Shown here: positions 1-5,315 of the stretch, in pieces
How the letters are laid out: each line of letters begins with the position of its first letter
How positions within the stretch are numbered: the stretch's first letter is position 1
Source: Campylobacteraceae bacterium
GTDB lineage: Bacteria; Campylobacterota; Campylobacteria; Campylobacterales; Sulfurovaceae
Direction of reading: 5' to 3'
Assembly (NCBI GenBank): GCA_027023145.1
Contig: JALVWV010000247.1
Location: 1-8,282, forward strand
DNA: 8,282 nt
Translations under genes and position numbers: made by a program
Notes under the pieces: model-generated
Databases searched by the model: none
Seen by the model: only the letters and a program-made list of their open reading frames with translations
Told to the model about the DNA's origin: nothing

Positions 1-1943
1 TCGATGAGCTCAGCCCCGGGGATTATGTTGTGCACGAAAACCACGGGGTGGGAATCTTTCGCGGGATTGAGAAGCGGGAAGTATTGGGGGCGACTAGCGA
101 ATTTGTCGTCATTACGTATCAAGGGGACGATACGCTCCTTATCCCGGTAAGTTCGCTCGAGACGGTCGAGCGGTACATTGCTGAGGGGGGCGCGGTACCG
201 GTGCTTGATCGGATGGGGAAGGCCAGTTTCAAGCGCCTCAAAGAAAAAGTGCGTGAAAAACTCTTTGCGATTGCATCTCAGATTATCAACCTCTCGGCTC
301 AGCGTCATCTCAAAAAGGGCATCAAACTTGAATTAGGAATTAGGAATGAGGAATTAGGAATTGAGGTTGAATATCAGAAATTTTTGGCAGCAGCAGGTTT
401 TGAGCATACCGAAGATCAGAAAAAGGCAATCGACGAGATGCTGGAGGAGATGGCCAGTGGGCGGATGATGGATCGTTTGCTCAGTGCCGATGTGGGTTTT
501 GGCAAGACCGAGGTAGCCATGAATGGGATTTTCGTTGCGGTCAAAAACGGCTATCAGGCGATGATGATCGCTCCGACGACCCTGCTGAGTTCCCAGCACT
601 TCAAGAGCCTCAAGGAGCGTTTTTACGACTTCGGGATCACGGTAGGCAAACTTGACCGCTTTACTACCTCAAAAGAAAAACGTACCGTGCTTACTGGTCT
701 GGAAGAGGGCACCATCGATGTCGTTGTCGGTACCCATGCGCTGCTCGGAGTTCGGTTTAAAAACCTTGCCCTTGTGGTGATCGACGAAGAACACAAATTC
801 GGAGTCAAACAAAAAGAAGCCCTCAAAGAGATGGCAATCGATGTTCACGTCCTGAGTATGTCGGCTACCCCAATCCCCCGCAGTCTCAATCTCGCCCTCT
901 CGCAACTGAAAAGTTTCTCAGAAATTCTCACACCTCCACTCGAGCGGGTCGGAGTGCGAACCTTTGTCAAATCGTACGACCCCAAAGTGATCAAAGAAGC
1001 CATCACCCGTGAGATCCGCCGAGGCGGGCAAATCTTTTACGTCCATAACTCCATCGCCGGGATCGAAGCTAAACGGGAAGCGTTGCTGGAGATATTGCCT
1101 AAGCTGCGTATCGCTGTGCTTCACTCCAAAATCTCTGCTAAAGAGACCGAAGAGGAGATGCTCAAGTTTGAAGATGGAGAATATGATGTGCTCCTCTCTA
1201 CGTCGATTGTCGAATCGGGCATCCATATGCCCCATGCCAATACCATGATCGTCGATGGCGCCGACCGCTTCGGGATGGCCGACCTCCATCAGCTCCGTGG
1301 CCGGGTAGGGCGGGGTGGTCGGGAGGGGTACTGCTATTTTCTCGTCGAAGACACTGAAACACTTACCGAAAACGCCACCCGTCGCCTGCTGGCACTCGAA
1401 TCCCATAGTGAGCTCGGCAGCGGGACGACGCTGGCATACCACGACCTCCAGATCCGAGGGGGCGGCAACATCATCGGCGAAGCCCAGAGCGGCCACATCA
1501 AGCAGATTGGCTACGGCCTCTACCTTCGCATGCTCGAAGACGCTATCCGTGAGCTCAGCGGACAATCCAAAGAGGTAGCCCATCAGGTGGAGATGAAACT
1601 CACCGTCACCGCCTACCTCAGCGAAGAGCTCATCACCGAAGACCGCCTCCGCCTAGAGCTTTATCGCCGATTGACTCAGTGTGAAAGTGTGGGAGAGGTG
1701 TATGCCATCGAAGAGGAGATTACCGATCGCTTCGGAAAGCTCGATACGGTCACCCGACAGTTTATCGATGTGATGGCGATCAAAGTTTTGGCGTTGCAAA
1801 AAGGGATTTCCAAGGTCTCTTCCTATCAAAATCGGGTCTTTTTTGAGTACTTAGATAAAAAAACTGACAAAAAGATTTTGGAGTCTCCAAGCAAGGATGA
1901 TGACGATATTATCGCAACTGCTTTGCGTTTCCTCAGAGCGTAA
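1..1943 (+). CDS. mfd: Transcription-repair coupling factor Mfd, C-terminal part (5' end outside window)
   Basis: Mfd is an ATP-driven DNA translocase that pushes stalled RNA polymerase off damaged template and recruits UvrA. The reading frame is open from base 3, so the GTG at 30 is internal and the gene begins upstream; 646 codons are visible and the UvrB-like N-terminal part is missing. In order: a CarD-like RNA-polymerase-interaction domain (about nt 3-225, GDYVVHENHGVGIFRG), then a superfamily 2 helicase core with Walker A GFGKT (495-509), DEEH box (783-794), SATPIPR motif (about 867-887) and motif VI LHQLRGRVGRG (1284-1316), then the C-terminal TRCF domain (about 1590-1940), which in E. 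coli Mfd contacts UvrA. The linker between the polymerase-binding and helicase parts carries a heptamer repeat array (330-364). It makes the segment between the conserved KKG and GF.HTEDQ positions about 25 residues, against about 17 in the E. coli protein as I recall it. Family identity is very secure. Confidence 0.97.
   Translation, partial: DELSPGDYVVHENHGVGIFRGIEKREVLGATSEFVVITYQGDDTLLIPVSSLETVERYIAEGGAVPVLDRMGKASFKRLKEKVREKLFAIASQIINLSAQRHLKKGIKLELGIRNEELGIEVEYQKFLAAAGFEHTEDQKKAIDEMLEEMASGRMMDRLLSADVGFGKTEVAMNGIFVAVKNGYQAMMIAPTTLLSSQHFKSLKERFYDFGITVGKLDRFTTSKEKRTVLTGLEEGTIDVVVGTHALLGVRFKNLALVVIDEEHKFGVKQKEALKEMAIDVHVLSMSATPIPRSLNLALSQLKSFSEILTPPLERVGVRTFVKSYDPKVIKEAITREIRRGGQIFYVHNSIAGIEAKREALLEILPKLRIAVLHSKISAKETEEEMLKFEDGEYDVLLSTSIVESGIHMPHANTMIVDGADRFGMADLHQLRGRVGRGGREGYCYFLVEDTETLTENATRRLLALESHSELGSGTTLAYHDLQIRGGGNIIGEAQSGHIKQIGYGLYLRMLEDAIRELSGQSKEVAHQVEMKLTVTAYLSEELITEDRLRLELYRRLTQCESVGEVYAIEEEITDRFGKLDTVTRQFIDVMAIKVLALQKGISKVSSYQNRVFFEYLDKKTDKKILESPSKDDDDIIATALRFLRA
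330..364 (+). repeat. In-frame tandem heptamer array inside mfd
   Basis: Five consecutive 7-bp units: GAATTAG (330-336), GAATTAG (337-343), GAATGAG (344-350), GAATTAG (351-357) and a degenerate GAATTGA (358-364). They are read in frame as ELGIRNEELGIE, a repetitive hydrophilic insert between the polymerase-interaction domain and the helicase core. Because the unit is 7 bp, loss or gain of one unit would shift the mfd frame, while three units (21 bp) add exactly seven residues. The layout resembles the short tandem heptanucleotide repeats known from cyanobacteria, but I cannot show relatedness. Confidence 0.85.
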
Positions 1944-2049
1944 AAATTGTTTTTCTATTAATTAATATTTGATATTCATTAATTTTAAGTTTATGCTAAA
2001 GAATATTAAGTTACGATTGCAGGTGAGATTTTACTCTAAAGGAAATGCA
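1944..2049. other. AT-rich spacer between mfd and the barrel gene
   Basis: This 106-bp region is strongly AT-rich and holds the candidate promoter (1969-1997) and the ribosome-binding site. AAAAATTGTTTTT just after the mfd stop could form only a 5-bp A/T stem, so no convincing mfd terminator is seen. Confidence 0.6.
1969..1997 (+). promoter_or_regulatory. Sigma70-like promoter for the outer-membrane protein gene
   Basis: TTGATA (1969-1974, 5/6 match to TTGACA) and TATGCT (1992-1997, 4/6 match to TATAAT) are separated by exactly 17 bp in the AT-rich gap after mfd. Transcription would start near 2004, giving a leader of about 45 nt before the ATG at 2050. This argues against the upstream in-frame TTG at 1969 being a translation start. 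It is a motif match only. Confidence 0.5.
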
Positions 2050-2664
2050 ATGAAAAAGTTGTTGAGTGTAGTTGCTCTGTCAGCGTTGCTTGCCAGCAGT
2101 CATGCAATGGCCGGAAAAAATTATGAACCTGTCGAATCCGATGTGGTTCCTGTCGATGTCTCCAGTCCCTTTTATGTAGGGATAGGTGGCAATTGGACAG
2201 GTGTGAGTCGCAAGTGTGACTGCGATGGTACACGCATCAAAGATTCCACGTATGGTGAGATTGTGCGTGCAGGGTACGACTTCAATCCTTTTTTTGGCAT
2301 CGAAGCTCGTGCACTTCAGGCCAACATGGGGATCACTTTTGCAGAGACGACCCATTACGGTATCTATCTTAAGCCCCAATACCATGTTAGCTCATTAATG
2401 AATGTCTATGGTTTGGCTGGATACGGGCATACAGAAGTCAAGTGTGTCGCATCACAAACTGCAAAAGGTTCACAGAACTTCACAAAGAATGGTTTCAGCT
2501 TTGGTGCTGGCATCGAGTATGATTTGTCTGGTGATCAAGGGCTGCAAGGTGGCGAGGAAGAGGGGTGGGGGCTCTTTGTTGATTGGCAGAACCTTGCCTA
2601 CAAAGAGACCCCCCAAGAGACGAGCGTCAACGTCATATCAGCAGGCATCACTTACGATTTCTGA
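2050..2664 (+). CDS. Small outer-membrane beta-barrel protein (OmpA/opacity-type porin-like)
   Basis: A 204-residue exported protein. The start at 2050 is chosen because AAAGGA (2038-2043) lies 6 bp upstream and the product then opens with a classic signal peptide (MKKLLSVVALSALLASSHAMA), with predicted cleavage after residue 21. The mature part alternates hydrophobic and polar residues in amphipathic strands (FYVGIGGNWTG; YGEIVRAGYDFNPFFGIEARAL; MNVYGLAGYG; GFSFGAGIEYDL; GWGLFVDWQNLAY; VNVISAGITYDF) and ends in phenylalanine, the usual C-terminal beta-signal recognised by the BAM complex. This fits an eight-stranded barrel of the OmpA-membrane-domain/opacity class. Cysteines 56, 58 and 132, with a CDCD motif, are unusual for such barrels and could form a disulfide. 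It appears monocistronic, with its own promoter and terminator. The specific function is unknown. Confidence 0.8.
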   Translation: MKKLLSVVALSALLASSHAMAGKNYEPVESDVVPVDVSSPFYVGIGGNWTGVSRKCDCDGTRIKDSTYGEIVRAGYDFNPFFGIEARALQANMGITFAETTHYGIYLKPQYHVSSLMNVYGLAGYGHTEVKCVASQTAKGSQNFTKNGFSFGAGIEYDLSGDQGLQGGEEEGWGLFVDWQNLAYKETPQETSVNVISAGITYDF

Positions 2665-2671
2665 TAGAAAT

Positions 2672-2704
2672 GGTGGAAGTGGTTTTGTGGTAGTTCCGCC
2701 TTTT
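2672..2704 (+). terminator. Probable intrinsic terminator after the barrel gene
   Basis: GGTGGAA (2672-2678) pairs with TTCCGCC (2694-2700) in a 7-bp stem containing one G-T wobble, with a 15-nt loop, followed directly by TTTT (2701-2704). It starts 8 bp after the stop codon. The U-tract is short, so efficiency may be modest. Confidence 0.5.
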
Positions 2705-2728
2705 ACCTCAAGAGAATCATCTTGATGG

Positions 2729-2734
2729 TATAAT
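2729..2734 (+). promoter_or_regulatory. -10 box for the kinase operon
   Basis: A perfect TATAAT lies 31 bp before the kinase ATG. No recognisable -35 hexamer lies 16-18 bp upstream, as is typical for vegetative promoters of Campylobacterota. A start near 2741 would leave a short leader containing the GAGGG ribosome-binding site (2749-2753). Confidence 0.5.
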
Positions 2735-2759
2735 GCTTCCATTGAAATGAGGGCTAAAA

Positions 2760-3560
2760 ATGGGAGTTGCTGTGCAGAATTACCGTTTGACTTTGATGGC
2801 TGCATTGGGGATCATTGCAACAGGGGTATTGTGTGTGATGCTTCCTGAATGGGAAGTGCTTCGCGTGGGAGTACTTCTTGTGTTTGCTTTGGGGGTGCTC
2901 TTGCTCATTTTTCGTGCCGAAAAGAGTCATATTTTTTGCCAGGAAAAGATTCGCGAGAATCACAACAAACAGACATTCCTCCTTCGGGAGATGCATCACC
3001 GTATCAAAAACAATTTGCAGATTATGATGGGTTTACTCGAGACGCAATCTTTCAAAGTTCATGACCCAAAATACAAGCAAATGTTTCATGACCACGTCGA
3101 TCGTATCAAGGCAATGAGTTATCTTCATCAAAACCTTTACGGCGATACATCGCGTAAAATAATCAGTATGCAGCCATACCTCGGGTCCATTGTACGCAAT
3201 CTCCAGCTCATGACCTCCAACGAAATTCATGCGCAGATCAGTGAGTGCGAACTGGACATGCAACAGGCATTAAACATAGGGTTGATCGTCAATGAAGCCG
3301 TTTCCAATGCGATTAAATACGCTTACGATGATTTTAATGGTACAATTAATGTTACCCTTGCCCTTCAAGGAGAGAGGTGCATGTTGCATATTCAGGATTT
3401 TGGCAAAGGGTACGATCCGGCTATGTTGGGGGATGATACCCTTGGTATATCCTTAATTAAGGATATGGCGGCCTATTTGAGTGAAAGTTCGGTTGCGGTC
3501 AATAGTGAGTATGGCGTATCCATTGTCGTAACATTTGCGCAAAGGGGAGTTGTCAAATGA
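2760..3560 (+). CDS. Membrane sensor histidine kinase, HisKA_2 family
   Basis: A 266-residue kinase that would autophosphorylate on histidine and pass the phosphate to the regulator encoded immediately downstream. The N-terminus has two membrane helices (about residues 9-28 and 34-52) joined by only a few residues, and no PAS, HAMP or sizeable periplasmic sensor domain is visible. A short linker leads to the HisKA_2 dimerisation/phosphoacceptor segment LLREMHHRIKNNLQ (74-87; acceptor His79 or His80). The ATPase domain follows, with N box NEAVSNAIKYAYDD (178-191), G1 box DFGKGYDP (213-220) and G2-type LGISLIKDMA (228-237). Start: GAGGG (2749-2753) lies 6 bp before the ATG. The stop overlaps the regulator start (ATGA, 3557-3560), indicating translational coupling. 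Lacking a sensor domain, it may sense membrane state or a partner protein; the stimulus is unknown. Confidence 0.9.
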   Translation: MGVAVQNYRLTLMAALGIIATGVLCVMLPEWEVLRVGVLLVFALGVLLLIFRAEKSHIFCQEKIRENHNKQTFLLREMHHRIKNNLQIMMGLLETQSFKVHDPKYKQMFHDHVDRIKAMSYLHQNLYGDTSRKIISMQPYLGSIVRNLQLMTSNEIHAQISECELDMQQALNIGLIVNEAVSNAIKYAYDDFNGTINVTLALQGERCMLHIQDFGKGYDPAMLGDDTLGISLIKDMAAYLSESSVAVNSEYGVSIVVTFAQRGVVK

Positions 3561-4285
3561 TGTTGCCATCCAAAGTTATGGTCGTAGAAGACGAGGTGCT
3601 TCTGCAGGAGCATATCGAGAGTATCCTGAAGAGTTTGGATATTGATATGGTAGGGTGTTACGATAATGCTGCTGATGCCCGTGCCGCCATCACAAAAGAC
3701 TCGTGTGAAATGATCCTGACAGACATCAATATCAAAGGTGCTGAAGACGGGATCCAATTTGCTCGAAGTATCCTGCAGCAATATGATATTCCGATAGTTT
3801 TTATCTCCGCATACAGTGATGGAGAGACCCTTGAGGAGGTGATGGAGCTCTCTCCCTATGGTTTCATCACTAAACCCTTCAGTGCCAAAGATATCGAAGT
3901 GGCGATGAGGATCGCCTACAAACGGTTCCGGATCGATAAAGACAAAAAGAAAAAATCGGAAACACCGACCAAGATGATCCAGGGGGATAAAATAATTATC
4001 TCACCAGAATGTTATTTCGATATGAAAGAGCATGTTCTGTATCGCATGGATGCTCCGGTTCGATTGAATAAAAAGCAGGTAAAATTGATCGAAACACTTG
4101 CGATGCACTGCAACCAAATCGTAGAGTACGATCGTATCATTGATGAGGTATGGCCTGATGGTGTATTGGCCGAGTCTTCGCTCCGCACGCTGGTCTATTC
4201 TGTGCGACGGATCCTCCCCGATCTTCCGATCGAGTCCCACAGCAAGATGGGATATGCACTCCGCACCACCCACGATACGGAGTAA
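3557..4285 (+). CDS. OmpR/PhoB-class response regulator
   Basis: A 242-residue DNA-binding response regulator. The receiver domain (about 6-122) has the acidic pair E11-D12, phosphoacceptor D56 in MILTDINIKG, the switch Ser84 in FISAY and Lys106 in TKPF. After a lysine-rich linker (about 125-140), the C-terminal winged helix of the Trans_reg_C type (about 147-237) shows RLNKKQVKLIETLA, a VWPDG turn, the recognition-helix region SSLRTLVYSVRRIL and the wing hairpin SKMGYAL. AAGGGGAG (3542-3549) lies 7 bp before the ATG at 3557; a second ATG at 3560 is also possible. It overlaps the kinase gene by 4 bp, so the two are a cognate pair. The RnfD-like gene follows after 10 bp and is a natural candidate for co-expression. 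Target genes cannot be determined here, but the direct repeat near 7193 is worth considering. Confidence 0.93.
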   Translation: MMLPSKVMVVEDEVLLQEHIESILKSLDIDMVGCYDNAADARAAITKDSCEMILTDINIKGAEDGIQFARSILQQYDIPIVFISAYSDGETLEEVMELSPYGFITKPFSAKDIEVAMRIAYKRFRIDKDKKKKSETPTKMIQGDKIIISPECYFDMKEHVLYRMDAPVRLNKKQVKLIETLAMHCNQIVEYDRIIDEVWPDGVLAESSLRTLVYSVRRILPDLPIESHSKMGYALRTTHDTE

Positions 4286-4295
4286 AACGTTTGTT

Positions 4296-5177
4296 ATGGC
4301 ACGTGCCTTACACCCTCAGCTGCAGCAGTTTTTAACCCTCCTTCTTTTGTTGGGCGCTGGAAAAGTCACCGCACACGTCTATCTAAGTTGGATGGCGGTG
4401 CTCGGATGGGTGGTGTATGCGACACTTATAGAGCATGCGTTGATTTTTTCTCGACATGGGAAAATAACGTATTTCTCTTTTTCTTCTTTATCTACTACCC
4501 TTGGTGTTGCATTGATGATGGTGGCATCTCCGGGATGGATATACGGAGCAGTTTTGCTACTGGCGTTAGCTCAAAAGCACTGGCTCACGGTAGACTCTCA
4601 CCATTTTTTTAACCCTTCAAACTTTGCTTTGATTATGGGTATGCTTCTTTTTTATGATCGAGCTCATGTCGTACTGGGGCAGATGGGAGATGCATGGTGG
4701 TTTGGGATGGTAGTTGTGATCTTTGCGGTCAGCATCCTGATCCGGGTAGAACGCTGGCAGATTCCTCTGTCCTTTGTGGTGAGTTATCTCATACTGGAAT
4801 ATTATTTGCTGGTTGGATACGATCCGGTTTTGACATTTGAGACGATCTGGGAACGGTTTTATTCGGTTGCGTTTATTGTTTTCATTGCTTTTATGTTGAC
4901 CGATCCCCGTACGACCCCCTCTCGCCCCTGGCAGCAGGTGTGCTTTGGTGCGACAGTGGCTCTAGTAGCAACGCTACTGGATCGATGGAACGGTTTTCGT
5001 GTGCAGCATCTTTTTATGGCATTGTTTGTCCTCTCGCCGATGGTGTCGATGTTCGAAGCGTCTGTTCACGATCGTGCCCGCATGATATTCATGGCATCTC
5101 TTCTCACGCTTATTGCGGTGGGGATTGTTATGATGATCGAGAGTCGCCCACCTTTTTATTTTGCGATGGATGGGTAG
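4296..5177 (+). CDS. Polytopic membrane protein of the NqrB/RnfD/UnbU superfamily
   Basis: A 293-residue, very hydrophobic protein with about nine membrane helices. Two motifs place it near RnfD/NqrB and the UnbU-like proteins first named in enediyne clusters: HHFFNPSNFALIMGMLLF (102-119) and FIAFMLTDPRTTPSR (196-210), matching the family signatures FNPSNF and FxxTDPxT. RnfD and NqrB are membrane subunits of ion-pumping electron-transfer complexes and carry covalently bound FMN on a threonine; no S/D-G-A-T-type attachment motif is visible before the TDP motif here. A CFGAT stretch (216-220) occurs, but after it, so it is probably not equivalent. No other Rnf/Nqr subunit genes are in the window, so this is a stand-alone homologue. 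The start at 4296 avoids overlap with the regulator and gives a normal N-terminus; the nearest GGAG (4279-4282) is 13 bp away, so initiation may depend on coupling. Function unknown; a redox or quinone/flavin-related membrane role is inferred. Confidence 0.72.
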   Translation: MARALHPQLQQFLTLLLLLGAGKVTAHVYLSWMAVLGWVVYATLIEHALIFSRHGKITYFSFSSLSTTLGVALMMVASPGWIYGAVLLLALAQKHWLTVDSHHFFNPSNFALIMGMLLFYDRAHVVLGQMGDAWWFGMVVVIFAVSILIRVERWQIPLSFVVSYLILEYYLLVGYDPVLTFETIWERFYSVAFIVFIAFMLTDPRTTPSRPWQQVCFGATVALVATLLDRWNGFRVQHLFMALFVLSPMVSMFEASVHDRARMIFMASLLTLIAVGIVMMIESRPPFYFAMDG

Positions 5178-5178
5178 A

Positions 5179-5194
5179 GTGCGCAATTGCGCAC
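5179..5194. repeat. Perfect 16-bp palindrome just after the RnfD-like gene
   Basis: GTGCGCAATTGCGCAC is perfectly self-complementary and starts 2 bp after the stop codon. No T-run follows, so it is not a standard intrinsic terminator. It could be a dimeric regulator site or part of the repeat cluster in this spacer. A shorter palindrome, TGCGCGCA, lies at 5274-5281, and both contain ATTGCGC. Confidence 0.75.
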
Positions 5195-5206
5195 CGTGTA
5201 TGAGAG

Positions 5207-5234
5207 AAGGTAGAAGGTAGTGTGTAGCGGGTAG
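5207..5234 (+). repeat. Intergenic tandem heptamer array (NNGGTAG-like)
   Basis: Four consecutive 7-bp units all ending in GTAG: AAGGTAG, AAGGTAG, TGTGTAG, CGGGTAG. The period and the terminal TAG match the array within mfd (GAATTAG units at 330-364), although the leading bases differ. Confidence 0.65.
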
Positions 5235-5243
5235 AGTATTTTG

Positions 5244-5270
5244 TAGGGGCAGACCTGCATGTCTATCCTA
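5244..5270. repeat. Imperfect hairpin element, likely dispersed intergenic repeat
   Basis: TAGG (5244-5247) pairs with CCTA (5267-5270) and AGAC (5251-5254) with GTCT (5261-5264), around a 6-nt loop; a G-T wobble and a small internal mismatch lie between the two stem parts. The core GTAGGGGCAGACC resembles a hairpin repeat I recall from intergenic regions of diverse bacteria; that resemblance is from memory and unverified. There is no T-run to make it a terminator. Confidence 0.45.
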
Positions 5271-5315
5271 GATTGCGCGCATAGATGAGAGATATTTTAA
5301 AATGAAAGAGGAAAA

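Noticed and set aside
330..364. CRISPR-like array
   Set aside because: Units are 7 bp with no spacers, so this is a simple tandem repeat.
918..1583. Long open frame on the minus strand (221 codons) inside mfd
   Set aside because: It lies antisense to the conserved helicase core and its translation has no recognisable domain; it is a by-product of mfd codon use.
1941..1957. Possible mfd terminator at AAAAATTGTTTTT
   Set aside because: The stem would be only five A-T pairs with a 3-nt loop, too weak for an intrinsic terminator.
1969..2049. Upstream TTG start extending the barrel protein by 27 residues
   Set aside because: The extension would bury the signal peptide, overlaps a candidate promoter -35 box, and lacks a ribosome-binding site; ATG 2050 has AAAGGA at the right distance.
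4140..4295. Upstream ATG at 4140 extending the RnfD-like protein by 52 residues
   Set aside because: It would overlap the winged-helix coding region of the regulator in another frame, and the extra residues are not membrane-like.
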